A DNA stretch of 12,200 bases from Chloroflexota bacterium. GTDB lineage: Bacteria; Chloroflexota; Limnocylindria; QHBO01. Under the pieces are notes generated by a model, which saw nothing but the letters and a program-made list of their open reading frames with translations, was not told where the DNA came from and searched no databases. The stretch spans positions 1 through 12,200 of the forward strand of contig JAPSGM010000033.1 in NCBI GenBank assembly GCA_031177555.1. The letters run 5' to 3'. Made by a program: the position numbers and the translations under genes. Positions 5,987 to 11,711 of this stretch are shown piece by piece; the first letter of the stretch is position 1, and each line of letters opens with the position of its first letter.

Positions 5987-6985
5987 TCAGGCAAGCCGGA
6001 CGGTGGTGCCGGCGCCGTCGCGCTGCGCGGCGTCGAGGACGGCCCGCGCCGCCGCGACGTCCTCGACGGCCAGGCCCAGCGACTTGAAGAGCGTGACCTG
6101 GTCCGGGCCGGTGCGGCCCCGGGCGGAGCCGATGAGCACCTCGCCCAGCTCGGCGACGATGTGGTCCTCGCCGATGGCGCCCTCCCGCATGGCCAGCAGC
6201 ACGTCGCCGGACTCGTTGAGGGCGGACTCCCGCCGGTCGACGAACAGTCGGGCGCGGCGTACGGCCTCGCCGTCGAGCTCGCGGGCGGTGGGCAGCGCCG
6301 ATCCGACCGCGTTGACGTGGCAGCCGGGCGCCAGCCACTCGCCGTGGACGATCGGCTGGCGGGCTCCGCTCACCGTGCACACCAGGGAAGCGCCCTCCAC
6401 GGCGACGCGCGGCTTGTCGACCGCCTCGACCTCGATGCCGTGGCGCTCTGTGGCCTCCGCCGCGAAGGCCTCCAGGCGCTGCCGGGTGGGGCTCCAGGCG
6501 CGGACGCGGCGCACCGGCCGCACGGCCAGCATCGCCTCCAGGTGCGTCCGTGCCTGCGTTCCGGACCCCAGGATGGCGAGGTCGTCGGCATCGGGCCTGG
6601 CCAGGGCGCGCGTGGCGGCGCCGCTGACGGCGGCCGTCCGGACGGCGGTCACCTCGCCGGCGTCGACCAGCGCCACGAGGCGTCCATGTTCGTGCTCGAA
6701 CAGCATGACCACGCCCTGGTGCGTCTCCAGCCCCGCCGCCCGGTTGCCCGGGAAGAGGGAGATGACCTTGACCCCGAAGGCGGGCGGCGCTTCCTGCGCC
6801 CCGGGCATCACCGCCAGCGCGCCGTCGCCGAATGGCAGGTGCAGGACCGAGCGCAGGGGGTTGACCGAGCGGCGGCGCGCCAGCGCCGAGAGGGCTTCCT
6901 CCATGACCTCGATGCATCGGTCCATGGGGAGGAGGCGACGCACGCTGGCGGCATCCGCGACGAGCACCTCGCTGGCCCCGCTCAT
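5987..6985 (-). CDS. Ornithine cyclodeaminase/mu-crystallin family NAD(P)-dependent enzyme
   Basis: A complete 332-residue Rossmann-fold protein. Family motifs in order: R45, G-V-K-V-I-S-L-F-P-G-N (71-81, with substrate-binding K73), T-A-V-R-T-A-A-V-S-G-A-A-T (113-125, with R116), the nucleotide-binding G-S-G-T-Q-A (140-145), V-N-A-V-G-S (224-229) and E-L-D (236-238). Known members include ornithine cyclodeaminase, alanine dehydrogenase, ketimine reductase and pyrroline-2-carboxylate reductase. In ornithine cyclodeaminase the V-G-G/A-D segment supplies a catalytic Asp; here the segment reads V-G-S-A, so ornithine cyclisation is unlikely and an imine reductase or amino-acid dehydrogenase role is more plausible. 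The ATG at 6985 has no Shine-Dalgarno. The gene starts 37 nt after the cyclase stop and ends 5 nt before the kelch gene. Confidence 0.85.
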   Translation of the reverse strand: MSGASEVLVADAASVRRLLPMDRCIEVMEEALSALARRRSVNPLRSVLHLPFGDGALAVMPGAQEAPPAFGVKVISLFPGNRAAGLETHQGVVMLFEHEHGRLVALVDAGEVTAVRTAAVSGAATRALARPDADDLAILGSGTQARTHLEAMLAVRPVRRVRAWSPTRQRLEAFAAEATERHGIEVEAVDKPRVAVEGASLVCTVSGARQPIVHGEWLAPGCHVNAVGSALPTARELDGEAVRRARLFVDRRESALNESGDVLLAMREGAIGEDHIVAELGEVLIGSARGRTGPDQVTLFKSLGLAVEDVAAARAVLDAAQRDGAGTTVRLA

Positions 6986-7022
6986 GATCGAGGTGTCATC
7001 GGGCGGCGAGCCTACCACCGCA

Positions 7023-8291
7023 TCACGTTGCTGCCGCCGGCACGGGGGCGGCAGCGCGGCGAGCGACGAGGTACCACGTCTCCATCTGGCCCTTTCCCTT
7101 GACGGTAACCGAGCCCCGTGGCTCGCAGACGAACTCGTCCTCGAGGAGCTCGTAGGTCGCGCGGGTGATCTGGATCCGGCCCGGCATCCCGTGCGACTCC
7201 ATGCGGCTCGCGGTGTTGACGGCATCGCCCCACAGGTCGTAGAGGAAGCGCTTGCGGCCGATGACGCCCGCCACGACCGGGCCCGAGTTGATGCCGATGC
7301 GCAGCTCCAGGCCGAGGTAGCCCACGCCGTCACGCGAGCGCATGGCATCGAGCATGTCGAGCGCCATGAGGGCCAGGGCGCGGGCGTGATCGGGACGGGG
7401 CACGGGGACGCCGGCGGCGACCATGTAGCAATCGCCGATGGTCTTGATCTTCTCGAGGCCGTGCTTCTCGGCGAGCGTGTCGAAGTGGCTGAAGAGGTCG
7501 TCGAGCATGCCGATGACCTCGTCGGGTCGCAGGTGCTCCGCGCGCGGCGTGAAGTCGACCACGTCGGCGAACAGGATCGACGCCGCCGTGAACTGGTCGG
7601 CGATGGTCTGCGGCTTGGCCTTCAGCTGCTCGGCGATGGACCGCGGAAGGATGTTCAGGAGGAGGTTCTCCGCCTGCTCCTGCGCGCCGCGCAGCGCGAC
7701 CAGCGCGTCCTGCCGCTGCTTTGCGAACAGCGCCAGGAGGGTGAAGACGATGCTGCCGCCCACGACCACGTTCAGCGCCAGCATCGTGCTGCTGAACCAT
7801 TCCGGCAGGCGGGTCAGCCCGCCGGTCAGCTCGCCGGCGATGCCCGAGGCCACGAAGGCGATCACGAAGGCGACGTACCAGCGGATCGCCGATCGAACGC
7901 CACCGAAGACCAGGGCGCCCAGCGGCGCTAGGATGCCCCACAGCCCCACGCCACCCGATGCCAGGAAGCCTCCGGTCGGGAACATGGAGAGCGTCGGCGC
8001 CAGCATGATGTCGAGCAGCTGGATGCGCAGCAGGAGCTGGAAGTCTCCCGTGCGGGCGAACACGCCGATCGACGCCACCGAGATGGCGAAGTACAGGAAC
8101 GCGACCACGCCGGAGGGAGCACCAAGCGCGAGATACAGGGCGCCCCACACGAGGGCGATGGGCAGGATGAGCACGGCGATGAGCACGAGGAGCGCCTTGC
8201 GCAGGCGCTCCTCGTCGTCATCGGCAGCATCGGCGCCGACCTGCGACAACCACCCGAGCGCGGCCTGTGGCAGCGATCGCGGAAAGGTCAT
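7023..8291 (-). CDS. Membrane-bound class III adenylate cyclase
   Basis: A complete 422-residue protein converting ATP to cAMP. The N-terminal half (about 32-190) holds roughly six hydrophobic helices. A linker, R-G-A-Q-E-Q-A-E-N-L-L-L-N-I-L-P-R-S-I-A (201-220), matches the helix that usually precedes class III catalytic domains. The catalytic domain (about 235-405) has metal-binding D243 (F-A-D-V-V-D-F-T) and D287 (T-I-G-D), adenine-selecting K283 (K-I-K-T-I-G) and D352 (Y-D-L-W-G-D), and transition-state residues N359 and R363 (N-T-A-S-R-M). The Lys/Asp pair indicates ATP rather than GTP. All residues lie in one chain, so an active homodimer is expected. The ATG at 8291 has no Shine-Dalgarno, but TAGGAT (8301-8306, complement) stands 9 nt upstream, suggesting a nearly leaderless mRNA. 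The signal sensed by the membrane part is unknown. Confidence 0.92.
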   Translation of the reverse strand: MTFPRSLPQAALGWLSQVGADAADDDEERLRKALLVLIAVLILPIALVWGALYLALGAPSGVVAFLYFAISVASIGVFARTGDFQLLLRIQLLDIMLAPTLSMFPTGGFLASGGVGLWGILAPLGALVFGGVRSAIRWYVAFVIAFVASGIAGELTGGLTRLPEWFSSTMLALNVVVGGSIVFTLLALFAKQRQDALVALRGAQEQAENLLLNILPRSIAEQLKAKPQTIADQFTAASILFADVVDFTPRAEHLRPDEVIGMLDDLFSHFDTLAEKHGLEKIKTIGDCYMVAAGVPVPRPDHARALALMALDMLDAMRSRDGVGYLGLELRIGINSGPVVAGVIGRKRFLYDLWGDAVNTASRMESHGMPGRIQITRATYELLEDEFVCEPRGSVTVKGKGQMETWYLVARRAAAPVPAAAT

Positions 8292-8300
8292 GACGGGCAG

Positions 8301-8306
8301 ATCCTA
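8301..8306 (-). promoter_or_regulatory. Candidate -10 box of the adenylate cyclase gene
   Basis: The minus strand reads TAGGAT, 9 nt before the cyclase ATG. Transcription starting about 7 nt later would give a leader of only 1-3 nt, which agrees with the missing Shine-Dalgarno. A TTGACC lies 21 nt upstream, too far for a normal -35 box. Read-through from the tRNA gene is an alternative source of transcript. Confidence 0.35.
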
Positions 8307-8356
8307 GCGGTCAGGCGCCCTTGCTTCGGTCAATCGGCGCCACCCGCGGCGGAGTG

Positions 8357-8432
8357 TGGAGCGGGAGACGGGATTCGAACCCGCGACATTCTGCTTGGGA
8401 AGCAGACACTCTGCCAACTGAGTTACTCCCGC
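8357..8432 (-). tRNA. tRNA-Gly (anticodon CCC), CCA encoded
   Basis: The minus strand folds as a complete 76-nt cloverleaf. The acceptor stem is GCGGGAG/CTCCCGC, the D stem ACTC/GAGT with an AGTTGGCA loop, and the anticodon stem TCTGC/GCAGA. The anticodon loop TTCCCAA gives CCC, and the T arm is GCGGG-TTCGAAT-CCCGT. The 3' end is T followed by an encoded CCA. The anticodon reads the Gly codon GGG. It is transcribed toward the adenylate cyclase gene, 65 nt downstream. Confidence 0.97.
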
Positions 8433-8442
8433 CGGCGAGCGC

Positions 8443-8471
8443 ATTCTAGCGCGCCGATGCAGGGGCGCCAA
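8443..8471 (-). promoter_or_regulatory. Promoter of tRNA-Gly
   Basis: The minus strand shows TTGGCG (complement of 8466-8471) and TAGAAT (complement of 8443-8448) separated by exactly 17 nt, a good housekeeping-sigma pair. The expected start is about 4 nt before the mature tRNA 5' end, which is usual for tRNA precursors. Confidence 0.65.
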
Positions 8472-8520
8472 CAGGGACCGCATCGAACGTTCGCCCGCGA
8501 TACGAAGTAGGCAAGAGAGC

Positions 8521-10017
8521 ATGACCGCCAGACCGATGCCTCGGCGCCGACGCCCCTCGGGGACGGCGCTGCTCGCGGTTCTGCTGCTCCTCGCCGCCTG
8601 CGGCATCGTCCCGCCAACCTCCTCGCCGAACGCCTCCGCCCATGCATCGCCCGGTGCCAGCGGCGTTGCCGCTACGCCGTTCCCGCTGCCGTCGCTCGAC
8701 CTCGGCGGCGAGGTATCGGTGGGGGCCATCAGCCGGCACCTCGAGGCGCTCGATGCGATTGCCCGCCAGCACGGCGGGATCCGGGCAGTCGGGACGCCCG
8801 GCTACGACGCGTCGGTCGAGTACGTGGCCGCCGAGCTGGAGGCGATGGGCTACACGGTGAGCACGCCACAGTTCAGCGTCCACACCTTCGCCGAGGAACC
8901 GGGCGGCACGCTGACCGTCATGGACGGCGGCCCGACCTTCGAGGCGGGCGACGACATGCACGCCATGATCTACTCCGCCGATGGGGAGGTCACCGCCCGG
9001 GTGGCCACGGTCGGCTTCCCTGGCTCGGACGGCGGCGAGGGGAACCGGGGCTGCTCGGAAGGAGACTGGGAGGAGTTCCCAGCGGGCCGTATCGCGCTGA
9101 CGCCGCCGGGTCCGTGTCTCCGGCGCGACACCGTCGAGCACGCGCAGGACGCCGGAGCCGTGGGCCTGGTGGTGGCCAACGACCAGTGGGAGCCGGGCGA
9201 AGCGCGCCGTCCGACGCTCCTCTCCCCGGACGGCATCGACATCCCGGTCATCTCGGCGGTCGGCGAGGTCGGCGAAGCGCTGGACGACGCGGCGGAGGCG
9301 GGAACCGAGGTCGGGATCCGGGTCGACACCCGGACCGGCGACGCCGGAGTGCGCAACGTGGTGGCGCAGCACGGCTCGGCGGGCCCGGTGGTGATGCTCG
9401 GCGCGCACCTCGACTCGGTCATGGACGGCCCGGGCATCAACGACAACGCATCGGGCGCCGCGGCGGCGCTCGAGATCGCCCACCTGCTGGCGGATGCCGG
9501 CCATTCCGGCACGGTCCGCGTCGGCTTCTGGGCAGCCGAGGAGTTCGGGCTGCATGGGTCGCGCGACTACGTGACGAGCCTCTCGTCCGCCGAGATCGAC
9601 GCGATCGCCGCATACCTGAACCTGGACATGCTGGGATCGGTCAACGCCGTGCCGATGGTGTACGCCAACTTCGGCGGGCCCGATGGCTCGAGCACGATCA
9701 CCGACTTCCTGGTGGCCTGGCTCCAGGCGGACGGGGTGGCGGCCGAGCGCGAGGACCTCGGCAACGGTTCGGATCACTTCTTCTTCGCCCAGGCGGACAT
9801 CCCCATCGGCGGGATCTTCTCGGGCGCGAGCGAGGAGAAGTCGGAGGATCAGGCCGCGGCCAACGGCGGCCAGGCCGGAGAGCCGATGGACCCGTGCTAC
9901 CACCTCGTCTGCGACACGATCGACAACGTCGATGCCGAGCAGGTGGCGACCTACGCGCAGGCAGCCGCTGCGGCCATGCTGGCGCTCCTGGAAGGACAGC
10001 TGACGACCGGTCAGTGA
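8521..10017 (+). CDS. M28-family zinc aminopeptidase lipoprotein
   Basis: A complete 498-residue exported peptidase. A positively charged N-terminus and hydrophobic stretch lead to the lipobox L-L-A-A-C (C27), so it is a probable lipoprotein, followed by an Ala/Ser/Pro linker. Residues about 130-265 form an inserted PA-like (protease-associated) domain. The M28 catalytic domain (about 275-490) carries the full co-catalytic zinc set: H296 and D298 (G-A-H-L-D-S-V), D308 (N-D-N-A-S-G), base E340 and ligand E341 (A-A-E-E-F-G), D369 (N-L-D-M) and H461 in C-Y-H-L-V-C. C459 and C464 flank that ligand and could form a disulfide, as in secreted aminopeptidases of the Streptomyces griseus/aminopeptidase Y type. 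It would release N-terminal amino acids from peptides outside the cell. The ATG at 8521 is the first in frame and gives a proper signal peptide; GAGAG is a poor ribosome site. The last 7 nt overlap the convergent gene. Confidence 0.93.
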   Translation: MTARPMPRRRRPSGTALLAVLLLLAACGIVPPTSSPNASAHASPGASGVAATPFPLPSLDLGGEVSVGAISRHLEALDAIARQHGGIRAVGTPGYDASVEYVAAELEAMGYTVSTPQFSVHTFAEEPGGTLTVMDGGPTFEAGDDMHAMIYSADGEVTARVATVGFPGSDGGEGNRGCSEGDWEEFPAGRIALTPPGPCLRRDTVEHAQDAGAVGLVVANDQWEPGEARRPTLLSPDGIDIPVISAVGEVGEALDDAAEAGTEVGIRVDTRTGDAGVRNVVAQHGSAGPVVMLGAHLDSVMDGPGINDNASGAAAALEIAHLLADAGHSGTVRVGFWAAEEFGLHGSRDYVTSLSSAEIDAIAAYLNLDMLGSVNAVPMVYANFGGPDGSSTITDFLVAWLQADGVAAEREDLGNGSDHFFFAQADIPIGGIFSGASEEKSEDQAAANGGQAGEPMDPCYHLVCDTIDNVDAEQVATYAQAAAAAMLALLEGQLTTGQ

Positions 10018-10433
10018 GGGGTTTCGGGGTCCAGGTGCCGAACCCGGTTCGCCAGCGCGTTCATCACCTGGTTGGCGATCTCCGGGAATTCGTCCATCAT
10101 CGAGTGGAAGTCGCGATGGCTGAGGACCAGCAACCGGGTCGGCTCCTCGGCGGTAACGGTCGCGGTGCGCGGACCGCCGTCGACCAGCGCGATCTCGCCG
10201 AAGAAATCTCCCGAGCCGAGCGTGTTCAGCCGATTGCCGTCGCGGTCCACCGACACGCTGCCGCTCACGATGACCATCATTTCCGTGCCCCTCTCGCCCT
10301 GGCGCATTAGGACCTTGCCGGCCGGGACGTCCACCTCGTCCGCCAGCATGCCCAGCCGCTCCAGGCGACGGCGGTCGAAGGCGCTGAACAGCGGGATGCG
10401 ATGCAGAAGGGCCAGCTTCTCGTCTCGCGCCAC
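10011..10433 (-). CDS. Stand-alone cyclic-nucleotide-binding domain protein
   Basis: A complete 140-residue protein made up of little more than one Crp-type cNMP-binding domain. The beta-roll spans about 14-105. The phosphate-binding cassette is G-D-F-F-G-E-I-A-L (75-83) followed by G-G-P-R-T-A-T-V (86-93), with E80 and R89 matching the ribose- and phosphate-contacting residues of cAMP-binding proteins. There is no helix-turn-helix DNA-binding domain, channel or kinase domain; only a helical tail follows (about 112-135). The GTG at 10433 is preferred because GGAGG (10440-10444, complement) stands 6 nt upstream; the ATG at 10438 is in another frame. A likely role is sensing cAMP and acting by protein contact, possibly with cAMP from the cyclase 1.7 kb away. 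It follows rsgA by 85 nt and its stop overlaps the convergent peptidase gene. Confidence 0.85.
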   Translation of the reverse strand: MARDEKLALLHRIPLFSAFDRRRLERLGMLADEVDVPAGKVLMRQGERGTEMMVIVSGSVSVDRDGNRLNTLGSGDFFGEIALVDGGPRTATVTAEEPTRLLVLSHRDFHSMMDEFPEIANQVMNALANRVRHLDPETPH

Positions 10434-10458
10434 GCCATTCCTCCGTCGGGGTGCGGCG

Positions 10459-10464
10459 AGGATA
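10459..10464 (-). promoter_or_regulatory. Tentative -10 box for the cNMP-binding gene
   Basis: TATCCT on the minus strand, 25 nt before the GTG start, would give a short leader of about 19 nt that still includes the GGAGG site. No good -35 box is seen 17 nt upstream. The gene could equally be read through from rsgA. Confidence 0.28.
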
Positions 10465-10518
10465 CGTCAACTGCCGGGGATCTTGGAAGGGGCGGCTGCC
10501 GCTGCCTGTGGCGCTCGG

Positions 10519-11475
10519 CTACTCCTCGTTGAGCCGCAGCCTGCGATACGAGTCGTAGCGTTGCGCCGGGACCTCGCCGCCGTCGACCGCGGCACGCACC
10601 GCGCAGCGCGGCTCATGCAGGTGGCTGCAGTCGTTGAACGCGCAGCCGCCCAGGTGCGGGACGAACTCGGGGAAGCACCACGCCAGCTCGTCAGCCGGGA
10701 TCTGCCACAGGCCCAGCTCCCGCAGCCCGGGGGTGTCGGCCACGTACCCGCCGCCGGGCGCGGTGATCGGGTGCAGCTCGGCGGAGGTCGTGGTGTGACG
10801 GCCCTTGTGCAGTGCCTCGCTTACGTCGCCGGTGGCCAGCCGCAGCCCTGGCTGCACCGCGTTCAGCAGCGTCGACTTTCCGACGCCCGATGGCCCGGTC
10901 ACCACGCTCGTGCGGCCGCACAGCCGATCGGCGAGCTCCTCGACGCCGATGCCCTCCCGGGCCGACGCGTAGTGGACGGGGTAGCCGATGCGCTCGTAGG
11001 TGCCGAACAGCTCGCGAGCGCGCGCCAGCCCGACCAGGTCGACCTTGTTGGCGACCACGGTCGCCGCCACCTCGTTGTGCTCGGCCACGACCAGGAAGCG
11101 GTCGAGCATGCGCAGGTGCGGCATCGGATCGGCGCAAGCGAACACGACTAGGACCTGGTCGACGTTGGCGACCAGCATGTCCTCCTTCCACGTGCCCCGC
11201 GGGCCCGGCTGGCGACGGCTGAAGCGGCTGTGCCGCTCCTCCACCTCCTCGATCATGCCGGTGCCGTCGGGGAGCAGGCCGATGCGCACGCGATCGCCGA
11301 TGACCGCCAGGTCGGTTGCCTGGCGCTCCTTCTTGACCCGTCCGCGGAGGCGGCACTCGACGTCGCGGCCGTCGTCGGTGCGGACCGTGTAGAAGCCGCT
11401 GCGGGCCCTCAGGATGATGCCGGCCGGCTCGGCCGGTGCCGCCGCGCAGGGCGCGGCGAGAGACGGGGATGTCAA
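10519..11475 (-). CDS. rsgA: Ribosome small-subunit biogenesis GTPase RsgA
   Basis: A complete 318-residue, circularly permuted GTPase that checks late 30S ribosome maturation near the decoding centre. An N-terminal OB fold (about 18-85) is followed by the permuted G domain: N-K-V-D (143-146, G4) comes before the P-loop G-P-S-G-V-G-K-S (194-201, G1), then H-T-T-T (227-230, G2 region) and D-T-P-G (247-250, G3). The C-terminal zinc site is C278, C283, H285 and C291. Length fits the family. The start is TTG at 11475: GGAG (11484-11487, complement) lies 8 nt upstream and no ATG or GTG serves better. The first 17 residues are Ala/Pro-rich and may be lineage-specific. A promoter and a possible leader ORF lie upstream. 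Confidence 0.94.
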   Translation of the reverse strand: MTSPSLAAPCAAAPAEPAGIILRARSGFYTVRTDDGRDVECRLRGRVKKERQATDLAVIGDRVRIGLLPDGTGMIEEVEERHSRFSRRQPGPRGTWKEDMLVANVDQVLVVFACADPMPHLRMLDRFLVVAEHNEVAATVVANKVDLVGLARARELFGTYERIGYPVHYASAREGIGVEELADRLCGRTSVVTGPSGVGKSTLLNAVQPGLRLATGDVSEALHKGRHTTTSAELHPITAPGGGYVADTPGLRELGLWQIPADELAWCFPEFVPHLGGCAFNDCSHLHEPRCAVRAAVDGGEVPAQRYDSYRRLRLNEE

Positions 11476-11529
11476 GGGTGGTTCTCCACTCGTCGGGGAA
11501 TTGGCTGGGCGGGTGGAGCGCGCCCTTCG

Positions 11530-11550
11530 CGAGCCGGGGGTCAGGGCTCG
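11530..11550 (-). promoter_or_regulatory. Hairpin between the leader ORF and rsgA
   Basis: On the minus strand CGAGCC (11550-11545) can pair with GGCTCG (11535-11530) around a 9-nt C-rich loop. It lies 6 nt after the stop of the short ORF and about 55 nt before the rsgA start. It could affect read-through or translation, but no competing structure is obvious. Confidence 0.3.
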
Positions 11551-11555
11551 GTGGC

Positions 11556-11612
11556 TCAGGGCCGGAGCGGTGCCTCTGGCAGGCCGGGGCGCGCGATCGA
11601 GACGGTGCTCAT
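11556..11612 (-). CDS. Possible 18-residue leader peptide upstream of rsgA
   Basis: A short frame, M-S-T-V-S-I-A-R-P-G-L-P-E-A-P-L-R-P then TGA. Its support is the translation signal: AAGGAG stands 7 nt before the ATG, the best Shine-Dalgarno in this window, and the promoter lies about 35 nt further upstream. It ends 80 nt before the rsgA TTG. The peptide has four Pro, including the final residue before the stop, which is known to slow termination in other systems. It has no clear homology that I can name. It could be a regulatory leader, a small protein, or the vestige of a longer gene. Confidence 0.4.
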   Translation of the reverse strand: MSTVSIARPGLPEAPLRP

Positions 11613-11653
11613 CGGTTCGCTCCTTTCGCCTGCGGATGGATCGGTCGCAGCGG

Positions 11654-11683
11654 ACCGTAACGGCTGGCCCCGCCGCGTGTCAA
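11654..11683 (-). promoter_or_regulatory. Promoter of the leader ORF / rsgA unit
   Basis: The minus strand has a perfect TTGACA -35 box (complement of 11678-11683) and TACGGT (complement of 11654-11659, fitting TAnnnT), separated by 18 nt. Transcription would start near 11647, giving about 35 nt before the short ORF and about 170 nt before rsgA. Confidence 0.6.
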
Positions 11684-11705
11684 TCAGGAATCGGGTCGGT
11701 AGCAT
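11677..11705 (+). promoter_or_regulatory. Promoter of the flavoprotein reductase, probably leaderless
   Basis: GTGTCA (11677-11682, four of six matches to TTGACA) and TAGCAT (11700-11705) are 17 nt apart. Transcription would start about 7 nt later, at or next to the ATG at 11712, consistent with the absence of a Shine-Dalgarno. The -35 box overlaps that of the divergent rsgA promoter. Confidence 0.5.
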
Positions 11706-11711
11706 GGCCCG

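Noticed and set aside
5982..6917. N-terminal extension of the kelch protein frame
   Set aside because: The open frame continues through the reductase gene, but a clear lipoprotein signal peptide starts at the ATG at 5981.
5172..7931. A 919-codon plus-strand open frame
   Set aside because: It is antisense to three recognised genes in a row (kelch lipoprotein, reductase, cyclase), each complete with start, stop and motifs.
8357..8432. Integration (att) site at the tRNA-Gly 3' end
   Set aside because: No integrase, flanking direct repeat of the tRNA end or phage-like gene is found nearby. The neighbours are ordinary chromosomal genes.
8446..10470. A 674-codon minus-strand open frame
   Set aside because: It runs antisense to the M28 peptidase gene, whose zinc ligands and lipobox are all intact, and ends in shadow of the cNMP-binding gene. 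No domain is seen.
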